A stretch of DNA of 24,211 bases from CAZSNT01 sp964607765 (GCA_964607765.1 CAZSNT010000154.1:1-24211), one strand, 5' to 3'; counted from the stretch's first letter, positions 14,600-23,007 are shown. Numbers and translations are program-made. Notes: a model not told the origin generated them from the letters alone.

Positions 14600-17005
14600 T
14601 CACCGCGCGACCACCTCGATCGGGATGGCGGGCAGTGTGCCGGCCAGGACGCGTCGCGTCTTGCCCGTGGCGGCCCCCTTCTTCCCGCCCTTTGCCGGGA
14701 CATGCGTGTAGGCCTGGACGATGAGGTTGTCGGCAAACCCCGGTTTGGCGGCCTCGCCTTCGACGCTGACGTCGAAGGTCACGGCTTTCTGCCGTGCAGT
14801 GACGTTCGTCAGCGACACGCCCTTGGCCGGCTCGCTCAGCACGAGCTCCACGTTCTTGGTGTTGACGGGCCTCAGCGCGCGGAACCGTACCTGGGCACTG
14901 CCGCCGGCCGGGATCTGAACGGGGCCTGTCGAATCGAGCACGACCGACAGCGCGTTCCAACGCATCTTGCCGACGCTGACCAGCAGCTCCTGGGTGGGAG
15001 CCAGGTGCCGCCAGAGGAACGCCTGCATCACGTCCTCGGCAGGGATCGCGGCCCGGACAATGGTGTCGCCACCCACGGAGGCGCGCCCCTGCACTTGCAG
15101 CGGGACGAGCGGGTTGGCGGGCGGCTTGGGCGGCGCGGCCAGTGTCATGCGGGCGCTGTTCCGGCCCCGTGGAATCCGGCCGCCGCTGAGCGTGAAACCG
15201 GGCGGCGCGTCCTTGAGCGTCACGTCGATCGGGCCTTCGAATCCGTCTCGGCGCAGGGCGTGCACGGTGATGGGCACTATCCGGCCGGCCGACACGCTGA
15301 TGTTGGGCGGGCTGATGAGCAGCGTGAACTCGGGCCGGGGCGGGCTGAGACGCAGCCGGTAGCTGTGAGCGCCGCCGCCGTGTCCACGTGTGTCACCAAG
15401 CTGCACGCAGTACGTGCCGGCTTCCGGGATCGTTGCTTTCACATACGAGTCGGCGTGGTGCGTGAGCAAGCCCATGTCCTTGTGCAGATGCCCGTCCTTC
15501 TCCACGTAATCGTCGTTCCACGCCAGCACGTGGCCCGTCGTGTCCATGATCCGGACGAGCGAATCGAGAGGCGAGTGCAGTCGGCGGGCGACGACCTCGA
15601 CGATCACTTCGTCGCCTGCCTGCGCTTTGAACCGGAACACGTCCAGGTCGCCGGGCCGCGAGATCCGGCCGTTGATGATCTGCGGCAACGCGATGGTCTG
15701 CGCCTGTGCCATGGTGTTGTTCGGCTCGGTCTCCAGGCTCTCAGGCAGTGTGTCGACCGCGTACAGCATCTCGTTCGTCACGGAACGCCGCTGCCGCAGT
15801 GCGGCACGCCGGATGCGCCGGTTGCCCGGGCGTGTATTGAGCGTCACGCGCTTCCTGGGCAGGTTCCACCCGTCCAGAGCAGCGAACGTCTTGGAGCCCG
15901 CTTGCGCGCCCAGGGGAAACATCCGGGTGATGAACGGGATCGTGCCGATGCTGACACGGTAGACGAAATCCTCACGACCCCGGTAGATCGAATCGCGGAT
16001 TTCGAGCTCGTACACACCGCTTTCCGGGATCCTGTACAGCAGCACGGGATCGGGATCGAAGCGGAAGTCGTCCGCGAACGCGATCTCCTCGCCCGCGGCA
16101 TTGTAGAGCGTGAGCACGGCTTGGAACCAGCCGGGCACGGCGTCGGCCAGGAATGGCACGAGCCGGCGTGCCTGGGTATTGATCACGAGTTGCTGCCCGC
16201 GTTGCGCATGGAAGCGGAATCGGTCCACGTCGCCCGGCATGATCTGACCGTTGATCAGCACGGGCGGCTTCAAAGGCGGCTCCGGCGGCAGGGGATTGGC
16301 CACGCCCGGATCGTTGGGTTCGAGTTCCTGCACCTCGGGCAGGGGGCCGACCTGGAAGCACATGGGATTGCTCACGCCCAGCGGAGTCACCAGGCGCAGC
16401 TCGCGGTTGCCGGGCGCCGCGTTCCGGTCAATGGTGACCTCGATCACGACAGATTCCGCAATCTGCGCGTTCTGCTGCCGCTTCTTGAAAAGCTGCGGGT
16501 TGAACAGCGTGGTGGCCAGATGCAGCAGCTCGCCGAGGCTCTTGTCATCAAAATCCACCAACAGCGGATGCTCGGGCAACGTAACCGGCTTCGCTTCCGG
16601 CGTGTCTTTGTCAGTCTTCTTGGCGGGCTGTTTGACGCCTTTGCCGAGGAACTTCTCGCCCGGGAACCGGGGCAGGTTGAGCTTGCTGCCGTTCGGCAGT
16701 TCGGCCAGGCGCTTCGCTTTCACCTCACTGAGCCGGCGCGCAATGAGGTCGCGCTGCGGCTTCTGCAGGTTTCGCATGGGGCGGCAGTACTTCACGACCG
16801 TGGCTTCAACACCCTCCCCGGACACGTATATGTCGTTCACGCCGCGCAGAAACTGGCCGCCGACGGTGAGGCGAAACGTGGAGTCCTGCTGCCCGCCGCC
16901 TGGATACAGGTAGCCGATGTGCGCTTCCCGCTTGCTCGGCTGCGCCAGCGCGCCGGCCGCGCCCAGCAGCAACGGCAGCAGCAGTGCAAGTCTGCGTGGA
17001 TTCAT
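14600..17005 (-). CDS. Secreted PPC-domain protein of the PSD1/DUF1501 operon
   Basis: The 801-residue protein starts at the ATG at 17005, giving a clear signal peptide (NPRRLALLLPLLLGAAGALA) and a Shine-Dalgarno GAGGTG 4 bases before it; the frame extends upstream only into the DUF1501 gene. The middle part has two pre-peptidase C-terminal (PPC) type modules, each opening with an E-x-E-P-N motif: VQELEPNDPG ... INGQIMPGDVDRFRFHAQRG and LETEPNNTMA ... INGRISRPGDLDVFRFKAQAG. Ig-like strands follow (FTLLISPPNISVSAGR ... DGFEGPIDVTL). No peptidase catalytic motif is seen, so it looks like a binding or scaffold protein. It starts 7 bases after the DUF1501 stop codon, so the two are co-transcribed. 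A reverse open frame of 870 residues across it is a shadow. Confidence 0.85.
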   Translation of the reverse strand: MNPRRLALLLPLLLGAAGALAQPSKREAHIGYLYPGGGQQDSTFRLTVGGQFLRGVNDIYVSGEGVEATVVKYCRPMRNLQKPQRDLIARRLSEVKAKRLAELPNGSKLNLPRFPGEKFLGKGVKQPAKKTDKDTPEAKPVTLPEHPLLVDFDDKSLGELLHLATTLFNPQLFKKRQQNAQIAESVVIEVTIDRNAAPGNRELRLVTPLGVSNPMCFQVGPLPEVQELEPNDPGVANPLPPEPPLKPPVLINGQIMPGDVDRFRFHAQRGQQLVINTQARRLVPFLADAVPGWFQAVLTLYNAAGEEIAFADDFRFDPDPVLLYRIPESGVYELEIRDSIYRGREDFVYRVSIGTIPFITRMFPLGAQAGSKTFAALDGWNLPRKRVTLNTRPGNRRIRRAALRQRRSVTNEMLYAVDTLPESLETEPNNTMAQAQTIALPQIINGRISRPGDLDVFRFKAQAGDEVIVEVVARRLHSPLDSLVRIMDTTGHVLAWNDDYVEKDGHLHKDMGLLTHHADSYVKATIPEAGTYCVQLGDTRGHGGGAHSYRLRLSPPRPEFTLLISPPNISVSAGRIVPITVHALRRDGFEGPIDVTLKDAPPGFTLSGGRIPRGRNSARMTLAAPPKPPANPLVPLQVQGRASVGGDTIVRAAIPAEDVMQAFLWRHLAPTQELLVSVGKMRWNALSVVLDSTGPVQIPAGGSAQVRFRALRPVNTKNVELVLSEPAKGVSLTNVTARQKAVTFDVSVEGEAAKPGFADNLIVQAYTHVPAKGGKKGAATGKTRRVLAGTLPAIPIEVVAR

Positions 17006-17012
17006 GGACACC

Positions 17013-18347
17013 TCACACCATGATCTCGTGGAGGCGGCCGCCTGACTTGCCGCCGTCCTCGCCTGCCGGCAGGACCTTGACATCGAGCCCGCGCGGATTG
17101 GGCAGCGCCCCTTCCGGGTCGATGCCAAGCAACTCGTACATGCTCCCGATCAGGTCAACCGGGTACACCGGGCGGTCCGCCACCTCCATGCCCTTCTCGT
17201 TCGAGGCGCCGAGGACGTGGCCGCCCTTGAAGCCGCCGCCCGCAAGCACCGCGGAAAAACACTTGCCGTAATGCGACCGCCCACCGTTCCAGGGCGGATT
17301 CCACTGCACTTTCGGGCCGCGCCCGAACTCGCCGCTCCACCACACAATCGTGCTGTCAAGCAGACCGCGGTCGGACAAGTCCGCGAGCAGCGTGGCAAAG
17401 CCTCGGTCCAAGTCGGGCAGTTTCTGGCGCATGGCCTCGAAGTGCTGTTTGTGCGTGTCCCACCCTTTGTAATTGATGGTGATGTACGGCACACCGTGCT
17501 CGACCAGGCGCCGTGCCATCAGGCACGCCTGCCCGAACGTGCTGCGACCGTAACGGTCGCGGACGGCGTCGCCTTCCTGCTCCAAGTCGAAGAGCTTCCT
17601 GGCGTCGCCGAACATCATGTCGTACGCTTTCTCCTCGCAGACATCCAACTCTTTGAACCTGGGGTTGCCCGGCATGGCCTGGCCCAGGGTGTCAAGCGAA
17701 TGCAGCAGCTTGCGACGATTGCGTTGACGCGCGTCCGTAATGCCGCGCGCGACAATCCCCTCGACCGCAAACGGGTCCTTGTTCGGGTCGCCGCCGGTGG
17801 AGAACGGTTTGTAGCGCTGGCCGAGGAACCCGGCCTCCGAGAAGCGCCCCTGCGGCTGCGTGAGCACGATGTACGGCGGGACGAGGCCCTTGTAGCCGTG
17901 ATCGTAGCCCTTGAACTGGGAAACCACAGCGCCGGTGCAAGGGTACACCAGCCGCCCCGGCTTGCGCCCTGTCTGGGTCATGTAGGAAGCCGTTTCGTGA
18001 CCATTAATGCCGTGGGTCATGCTGCGGATGATCGAGTATTTGTCGGCCTGCTTCGCCAGCAGCGGCAGCTGGTCACTGATCTGGATGCCCGACACGTTTG
18101 TGCGGACGACTTTGTCGAGGGGCCCGCAGTAGTCGTACCCGGCGTCGGGCTTCGGATCGAATGTGTCCAGGTGCGACGGACCGCCCCACATCCAGATCTG
18201 GATCACGGACTTGGCCCGGGCACGCCGCACCGTCGGCGCCGCCGCGACACGGCGGCGGTCGAGCAGCGTCAGCCCGGCCGTGCCCAGCACGCCCAGCTTG
18301 AGGGCGTCACGACGTGTGAGAGTGTCTCTGATCTGTTGCTCTTGCAT
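17013..18347 (-). CDS. DUF1501 protein with Tat signal
   Basis: This 444-residue protein opens with a twin-arginine signal, TRRDALKLGVLGTAGLTLL (residues 11-29). The mature part has the DUF1501 hallmarks: VIQIWMWGGPSHLDTFDPKP, SIIRSMTHGINGHETASYM, WDTHKQHFEAMRQKLPDLD, TIVWWSGEFGRGPKVQWN, GRSHYGKCFSAVLAGGGFKG, and the C-terminal RPVYPVDLIGSMYELLGIDP. The family has an alkaline-phosphatase/sulfatase-like fold and occurs beside DUF1549/DUF1553 genes across Planctomycetes and relatives; no reaction is established. It lies between the PSD1-type gene (22 bases upstream) and the PPC protein (7 bases downstream). Confidence 0.92.
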   Translation of the reverse strand: MQEQQIRDTLTRRDALKLGVLGTAGLTLLDRRRVAAAPTVRRARAKSVIQIWMWGGPSHLDTFDPKPDAGYDYCGPLDKVVRTNVSGIQISDQLPLLAKQADKYSIIRSMTHGINGHETASYMTQTGRKPGRLVYPCTGAVVSQFKGYDHGYKGLVPPYIVLTQPQGRFSEAGFLGQRYKPFSTGGDPNKDPFAVEGIVARGITDARQRNRRKLLHSLDTLGQAMPGNPRFKELDVCEEKAYDMMFGDARKLFDLEQEGDAVRDRYGRSTFGQACLMARRLVEHGVPYITINYKGWDTHKQHFEAMRQKLPDLDRGFATLLADLSDRGLLDSTIVWWSGEFGRGPKVQWNPPWNGGRSHYGKCFSAVLAGGGFKGGHVLGASNEKGMEVADRPVYPVDLIGSMYELLGIDPEGALPNPRGLDVKVLPAGEDGGKSGGRLHEIMV

Positions 18348-18369
18348 GTCCGTTTCCTCGCAACATGGG

Positions 18370-19980
18370 TCAGTGCCGGTACAGGAACTCTTTCGTGTTC
18401 ACCAGCGCCCAGGCCAGGTCGCAGACGCCTTGGCGCTGATTCATACCGGGAGCACCAAGGTACTTCTCGGCAACGCGCAATTCCCGCGCGCTCGGATACC
18501 GAGACAACACGCTCAAATACAGCGTACGAATCAGCACGGGCCGCTTGCCCTTGGCCAGCCGCATGAGCTTGCTGAGTCGCTGGCTCCTCTCGATCTTCGA
18601 CTGCACGTGCGTGGAGTTGAGCAGGTGCAGACGTTGCGCGTCAGTCGGCTTGTTGCTGCGCTCTGACTCCAGACCGGTGTCACGAGAAGGACGTCCGAAC
18701 ATCTCCAGAAATTGGCTCGTGATGCTGCCGTCAGCCAGCGCGATCGTGCGCTGCCGATCCGGAATGAACGTGAACGGCTCCGGGATCTGGCTCGAGTAAC
18801 CCTCGCCGCCGCCGAACAGGAAACAGAGCGCATCGATCAGTACTTCAGCGTCCAGTCGGCGCACCGGGTAGACCGCGAACAGTGCCTCGGTGTCCGGATG
18901 CTGACTGCGCGGGATAGACGACTGCTGATACGTCGCCGAGTTCAGGATCAGCCTGTACACGTGGCGCAGGTCGTAGTCCGCCTTGACCAGTTCCTTCTCC
19001 AGATACGCGAGCAGCTTCGGGTTGGCGGGTGTGTTGCCGGGCCCCAGATCATCCGGCTCGTGGATGATTCCGCGCCCCATGAACCAGGACCACATGCGAT
19101 TCACAATATTGCGGCCGAACCAGCGATTGCGCGGCTGAATCAGCCAGTCAGCAAACGCCAGACGCGGATCCTCGCCCGGCTGCACCGTGGTCCGGGAACC
19201 GTCGATAAACACGCAATCCAGGGGCGCTGTTGTGGTTGCGGGATCGAGATAGACAATCTCCTCTTTCCACTCCGCCGTCTTCTTGAACGCGACCCGGGAG
19301 AAGAACGCCTCGAGCTCCGCGCGCCGCGCCGCGGGCCATTTCTCGACGCGCGCGCCCATGAACGTCAGCGCGACGGCAGCCGCGATCGTGGACGGCTCCT
19401 GGCCTTGGATTGCACGGTAGAAGTTGACGGGGGGCACCCGGAAATTGCTGCCAGTCGACGTGAGCAGCGCACGGGCGAACTCGTCGTAGGGCGTGTTGTC
19501 TCGGATGCAGTCCCGGATCCAACGCTGATACGCCTGCACGGCATTCGGCCACAGGTTGATGGGAAACTCGGCCTTGACCCGGAGCAGGTCGCACCACTTC
19601 AACGACCAGTAGTCGGCAAACTCCTCGCGCTCGAACAGTCTCTCAATCAGGGCCGCACGCTTCCCGGGACGCTTGTCTTTGAGGAAGGTCTCGGCTTCCT
19701 GGTACGTGGGGAGTGTGCCGGTCATGTCCAGGAACACGCGCCGCAGGAACACTTCGTCCGAACAAGGCCGGGCCGGTCGGATCCGCTTCGCCCGCAGTTT
19801 GTACCCCACCAGCCGGTCGAGAGCCGTCACTTTGCCGAAGGCGCCTTCGCGCTCGAACGGCTCCACCGGCTTGGTCTTGGACTGGGACTTGGCCGCGACA
19901 GCCGTGTACGCCGTCGCCAGCACGACAGCGGCCGCCGTGCGTCCCCCCCTCCAGATTGGGCTCGACCAGAGGGCTCGCAT
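18370..19980 (-). CDS. DUF1549/DUF1553 (PSD1-type) protein
   Basis: The 536-residue protein starts at the ATG at 19980, after GGTGAG, and has an N-terminal hydrophobic segment (TAAAVVLATAYTAVAA). The DUF1549 part includes DEVFLRRVFLDMTGTLPTYQ, RPGKRAALIERLFEREEFADY and WCDLLRVKAEFPINLWPNAV. The DUF1553 part includes PRLAFADWLIQPRNRWFGRN, IVNRMWSWFMGRGIIHEPDD and LDAEVLIDALCFLFGG. No C-x-x-C-H heme site is present, so the cytochrome domain found in many longer relatives is missing. It is the first gene of a three-gene operon. Function is unknown; the class is linked to exported glycan metabolism only by genomic context. Confidence 0.9.
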   Translation of the reverse strand: MRALWSSPIWRGGRTAAAVVLATAYTAVAAKSQSKTKPVEPFEREGAFGKVTALDRLVGYKLRAKRIRPARPCSDEVFLRRVFLDMTGTLPTYQEAETFLKDKRPGKRAALIERLFEREEFADYWSLKWCDLLRVKAEFPINLWPNAVQAYQRWIRDCIRDNTPYDEFARALLTSTGSNFRVPPVNFYRAIQGQEPSTIAAAVALTFMGARVEKWPAARRAELEAFFSRVAFKKTAEWKEEIVYLDPATTTAPLDCVFIDGSRTTVQPGEDPRLAFADWLIQPRNRWFGRNIVNRMWSWFMGRGIIHEPDDLGPGNTPANPKLLAYLEKELVKADYDLRHVYRLILNSATYQQSSIPRSQHPDTEALFAVYPVRRLDAEVLIDALCFLFGGGEGYSSQIPEPFTFIPDRQRTIALADGSITSQFLEMFGRPSRDTGLESERSNKPTDAQRLHLLNSTHVQSKIERSQRLSKLMRLAKGKRPVLIRTLYLSVLSRYPSARELRVAEKYLGAPGMNQRQGVCDLAWALVNTKEFLYRH

Positions 19981-20081
19981 TCTCACCTGTTCCTGTTCCT
20001 GCCTGTAGGACCCCGGCCGGGCACGACATGTTGCCGGTGGGGCGCATTCGCCTGTCCCAGACGACCTACACCCAGTAGATA

Positions 20082-20110
20082 AGTATACTTCGGCAGCTTG
20101 GTCCAAGCAA
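20082..20110 (-). promoter_or_regulatory. Candidate promoter of the PSD1/DUF1501/PPC operon
   Basis: On the minus strand TTGCTT (20105-20110), 17 bp and TATACT (20082-20087) form a weak-to-fair sigma-70 match. Two perfect palindromes lie on it: AAGTATACTT (20081-20090) over the -10 box and GCTTGG-T-CCAAGC (20096-20108) at the -35 side. The start codon is about 95 bases downstream. Confidence 0.35.
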
Positions 20111-20167
20111 AGCTGGAATGGTCCGCTCGTGCTCAGCTGGAGCGCTCGGGAAGAGCCTGTCGATGGG

Positions 20168-20203
20168 GTCGAACGAGTCGAGGAAGTCGAGGGAGTCGGG
20201 CGC
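20168..20203. repeat. 9-bp degenerate tandem units
   Basis: Four consecutive 9-bp units: GTCGAACGA, GTCGAGGAA, GTCGAGGGA, GTCGGGCGC. They lie in the divergent region between the PSD1 operon promoter and the sulfatase gene. Confidence 0.7.
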
Positions 20204-20217
20204 GGGCACCCGAGAAC

Positions 20218-20352
20218 CTACTTCTTCTGTCCGGCCTCCGGGGGCGTGACGACGACGGTGAGATCGAACCCCGCCTTCAGCAGCAGAGCCGCCTGCAATT
20301 CCCCGTCAGTCTTGGCGCGGAAAGACAACTCCGGACGGAACTGACCCGATGA
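20218..20352 (-). pseudogene. Possible C-terminal remnant of a lost gene
   Basis: The minus-strand frame ending at TAG 20218-20220 reads FRPELSFRAKTDGELQAALL followed by LKAGFDLTVVVTPPEAGQKK, which looks like a beta-strand-rich protein end rather than chance. Upstream it runs into the sulfatase promoter region with no plausible start. No family is recognised. Chance cannot be excluded. Confidence 0.25.
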
Positions 20353-20391
20353 TTGTATCACTCGGCGGCAGCAGGTGCAAGGGATGTGACA

Positions 20392-20400
20392 TGCTATAGT
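20392..20400 (+). promoter_or_regulatory. Extended -10 promoter of the sulfatase
   Basis: TGCTATAGT is a good extended -10 element (TGn plus TATAGT). No clear -35 box is found 16-18 bp upstream, as is usual for extended -10 promoters. The leader to the ATG at 20467 would be about 60 bases. Confidence 0.4.
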
Positions 20401-20466
20401 GGTGGATTCGACGGACCAGTCAGCCGGCACAGGCCCTGGAGCTTACCGCCAAAAGGAACTGCAAGC

Positions 20467-21894
20467 ATGACAACGGCCAGACCCAACATCGTGCTGATCA
20501 TCTGCGACGACCTCGGGTACGGGGACGTGCAATGCCTCAATCCGGAACGGGGCAAGATCCCCACTCCCCGGCTCGACAGCCTGGCCGCACAGAGCATGAC
20601 GTTCACGGACGCGCATTCGTGTTCGTCGGTGTGCTCGCCATCCCGTTACGGGCTGCTGACCGGGCGCTACGCGTGGCGGTCATGGCTTCAAGGCGGAGTC
20701 GTTGGTGAGAATCGCGCCTGCCTCATCACGGAGGACCGGCTGACCGTGCAGGGCCTGCTGCAGCGACACGGCTACCACACCGCGTGTATCGGCAAATGGC
20801 ATCTTGGTTACAACTATGTCGATGCCCATGGCGAGACAGTCGAGGCCCGGTCCTCGGTCGATCCCGCACGCGGCACGCTGTCAGGCAACATCCCGGTTGG
20901 CACGCGGATCCCGGACGGCCCGGTCAACCGGGGGTTCGATGTCCACACCGGATTCCACCGTGCGGCCACGATGAGCACGCTTGTGGTCCATGACCGGGTT
21001 GCCGGCGAGATCCCCACAGTCGAGATGCTGCCGTACCTCGGCAGGAAGGCTTGCGAGTACATCGAAATGCGCGCCGATGACGATGCGCCCTTCTTCCTCT
21101 ACCTGCCGCTCAACTCGCCGCACGGCCCCATCGTGCCGGCGCCCGAGTGGCAGGGCAGAAGCGGGATCGGGGATTACGGCGACTTCGTCATGCAGACCGA
21201 TGCCGTGGTCGGCGATGTCCTGGACGCCCTTGACCGCACCGGGCTCGCAGCCAGCACGCTGGTGCTGTTCACGAGTGACAACGGCTGCTCCGGGCCCTGC
21301 GCCAACGTGCCGGAGCTCGAGAGCAAGTACGGGCACTACCCGAGTGCGCATCTGCGCGGGTACAAGGCGGACATATGGGACGGGGGACATCGCATCCCCC
21401 TGTTCATCCGCTGGCCGGGCCGTGTTCAGCCGGGGTCGGCATGCGACGAGTTGATCTGTCTGACTGATTTCACGGCAACGGTTGCCGACATGCTCGAGGC
21501 GGATCTGCCCGACGCAGCGGCCGAAGACTCGACCAGTTTCCTGCCCGCCCTCGCCGGCCAGCCGCTGGTCCGGGAACGGCAAGGGATCGTGCACCACTCC
21601 ATCGCCGGGAAGTTCTCCATCCGCAGCGGCAAGTGGAAGCTCGAGCTGTGCCCGGGCTCCGGTGGCTGGACCTCGCCGAAAGACCCCGAGGCGCGCGAGG
21701 CCGGGCTCCCCGACATGCAACTCTACGACATGGAAGCCGACGTCGCCGAACAGAACAACGTCGTGGCCGACCACCCCGACATCGTGCAGTCCCTGCTGCA
21801 GCTTCTGACGACCTACGTCTCCGAAGGCCGGAGTACGTCCGGCACCCCGCAGCCAAACGACGTGGGGATCGACCTCCACAAGACAGGGAAGTGA
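20467..21894 (+). CDS. Arylsulfatase-type sulfatase
   Basis: The 475-residue protein belongs to the formylglycine-dependent sulfatases. It has RPNIVLIICDDLGYGD with the metal-binding D14-D15, the modification motif C56-S-P-S-R followed by YGLLTGRY, GKWHLGY, FFLYLPLNSPHGPIVPAPEW and LVLFTSDNGC. The C-x-P-S-R motif implies maturation by an anaerobic or aerobic formylglycine-generating enzyme, not seen in the window. Such enzymes remove sulfate from sulfated glycans. The ATG at 20467 is preferred because AAGGAA lies 9 bases upstream and the protein begins at the first strand. No signal peptide is present, also not in the extension to 20353, which is unusual for a glycan sulfatase. The stop is 9 bases from the convergent prepilin-like gene. 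Confidence 0.92.
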   Translation: MTTARPNIVLIICDDLGYGDVQCLNPERGKIPTPRLDSLAAQSMTFTDAHSCSSVCSPSRYGLLTGRYAWRSWLQGGVVGENRACLITEDRLTVQGLLQRHGYHTACIGKWHLGYNYVDAHGETVEARSSVDPARGTLSGNIPVGTRIPDGPVNRGFDVHTGFHRAATMSTLVVHDRVAGEIPTVEMLPYLGRKACEYIEMRADDDAPFFLYLPLNSPHGPIVPAPEWQGRSGIGDYGDFVMQTDAVVGDVLDALDRTGLAASTLVLFTSDNGCSGPCANVPELESKYGHYPSAHLRGYKADIWDGGHRIPLFIRWPGRVQPGSACDELICLTDFTATVADMLEADLPDAAAEDSTSFLPALAGQPLVRERQGIVHHSIAGKFSIRSGKWKLELCPGSGGWTSPKDPEAREAGLPDMQLYDMEADVAEQNNVVADHPDIVQSLLQLLTTYVSEGRSTSGTPQPNDVGIDLHKTGK

Positions 21895-21903
21895 GCAGCG
21901 GGG

Positions 21904-22554
21904 TCACTCCGGCCGCGTCTCGATGCCCGCGCTCTTCCACCATTCCGCGCCCGCGAAACCCTTCACGTGCCCGTCCGCGAACAGCACGTTCCCGTACTTG
22001 TTGTGGTTTGTCGCACGGTCGCAGGCCAACGGTACTGTGGTGTCGTCTGCACTCTCCCTGAGTCCGGTGAAGTACACGTAATCAGTCTTAAACGTCGCGC
22101 GTGTGATGTCCTCCGTCCTCCTGCGCTGCTCGCGCCGCGACCGTTCGTAGTGCACGGAGGGGCACTGATAGACCTTGACGGCGGTCAGGTAATCTCCCTC
22201 GACCAGCGTGTAGAGGTCCGGGGGGAACACTTCGTCGTTGTCCCCCGAATACATCCGCATTGCCAGCCCGACCTGTTTCAGGTTCCCCGCACAGTTGATT
22301 CGGCGTGACTTCCCGTGGTGGTGACCGCAGGGAAGAAAAACCGGCACGAGAATCATCAGGACCACCAGCAGCGCAACGGCCCACAAAGCCCCCTTGCCGA
22401 TGAGCAACAGCACGCCAAGAAGCGCCTCGAACCCCGTAGCGTTCCCCCGCCCCGGCGATGGCCGCGCAGCTTCGGCCGGCGTCCCCACGTCCCCAGCCGC
22501 GCCTTCTTCCGCCCGTTCCAGTGCGCCCACCCGTGTTTCATCCTTCGCCTTCAT
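21904..22554 (-). CDS. Prepilin-like H-X9-DG (DUF1559-type) protein
   Basis: The C-terminal half has the pseudopilin signature of PVC bacteria: SRRINCAGNLKQVGLAMRMY (residues 83-102), SGDNDEVFPPDLYTLV, and the H-X9-D-G motif at H184 to D194-G195 in HNKYGNVLFADGHVKGF. It lacks the usual N-terminal GFTLIEL cleavage site. It has instead a 40-residue charged cytoplasmic stretch and one long hydrophobic segment (42-74), so it is probably a type II membrane protein. The ATG at 22554 follows GGAGGG with 7-8 bases spacing; an ATG at 22569 (GAGGA 6 bases before it) is an alternative adding five residues. It is convergent with the sulfatase. Confidence 0.8.
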   Translation of the reverse strand: MKAKDETRVGALERAEEGAAGDVGTPAEAARPSPGRGNATGFEALLGVLLLIGKGALWAVALLVVLMILVPVFLPCGHHHGKSRRINCAGNLKQVGLAMRMYSGDNDEVFPPDLYTLVEGDYLTAVKVYQCPSVHYERSRREQRRRTEDITRATFKTDYVYFTGLRESADDTTVPLACDRATNHNKYGNVLFADGHVKGFAGAEWWKSAGIETRPE

Positions 22555-22660
22555 CCGACAGCCCTCCATCTCTGTTCCTCTTTCTTCACCGGTTCCGGCA
22601 TGGTCCGGACCGTTCGGCCCGCACGTCGTCTCGACGGTGTCGCGGCCTCACGATCACCAG

Positions 22661-22710
22661 CTATCTCTAATAAACTGCGACTATCGCGCACTATCAAGCA
22701 CTATCGCGGA
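22661..22710. repeat. 10-bp tandem units overlapping a promoter
   Basis: Three perfect-period units CTATCGCGCA, CTATCAAGCA, CTATCGCGGA occupy 22681-22710, and 22661-22680 look like two more degenerate units. Read on the minus strand, TTGATA (22692-22697), 17 bp and TTTATT (22669-22674) resemble -35 and -10 boxes for the prepilin-like gene, so the repeat supplies the -35 box. The rest of 22570-22887 shows no convincing gene. Confidence 0.6.
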
Positions 22711-22887
22711 CTGTTTTTTGGTTGCGGGCTCGCGAGGGCGGGCATTGTGCAGCCGCGCAAGGCGCAGACCCGGGCTGCGAGTGACCGCGTGAGGACAGGT
22801 GTGGGGATTGTCTCAGGACGCTCTGCCGGCCATCGTCCGGAATGAGAGCCGGCCAACCGATTAAGACCAGCGGCATCGGCGTGCTGC

Positions 22888-23007
22888 GACTGGGATGTGG
22901 ACTACGCCGTGCAGGTAGCCGGGATCCTCGCCCCGCTCCACCCCGAGTGGCTCGAGGAACCGTTCTCGCCCGAAGGGATCGACTGGACGCGATTCGAACG
23001 CATCTGA
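22888..23007 (+). pseudogene. Fragment of an enolase-superfamily enzyme
   Basis: The forward frame from 22888 reads DWDVDYAVQVAGILAPLHPE followed by WLEEPFSPEGIDWTRFERI and a TGA at 23005-23007. W-L-E-E-P after a helix of this kind is the signature of the mandelate racemase/muconate-lactonizing branch, where the glutamate binds the metal ion. The rest of the barrel is absent on both sides, so this is a remnant. It ends 16 bases before the stop of the reductase on the opposite strand. Confidence 0.5.

Noticed and set aside
14411..17023. 870-residue open frame on the plus strand
   Set aside because: It lies opposite the PPC-domain gene, is rich in R, H and Q with no domain signature, and is a high-GC antisense shadow.
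17217..18566. 449-residue open frame on the plus strand
   Set aside because: Antisense of the DUF1501 gene; no recognisable domain.
18712..20082. 456-residue open frame on the plus strand
   Set aside because: Antisense of the DUF1549/DUF1553 gene; arginine- and glutamine-rich shadow.
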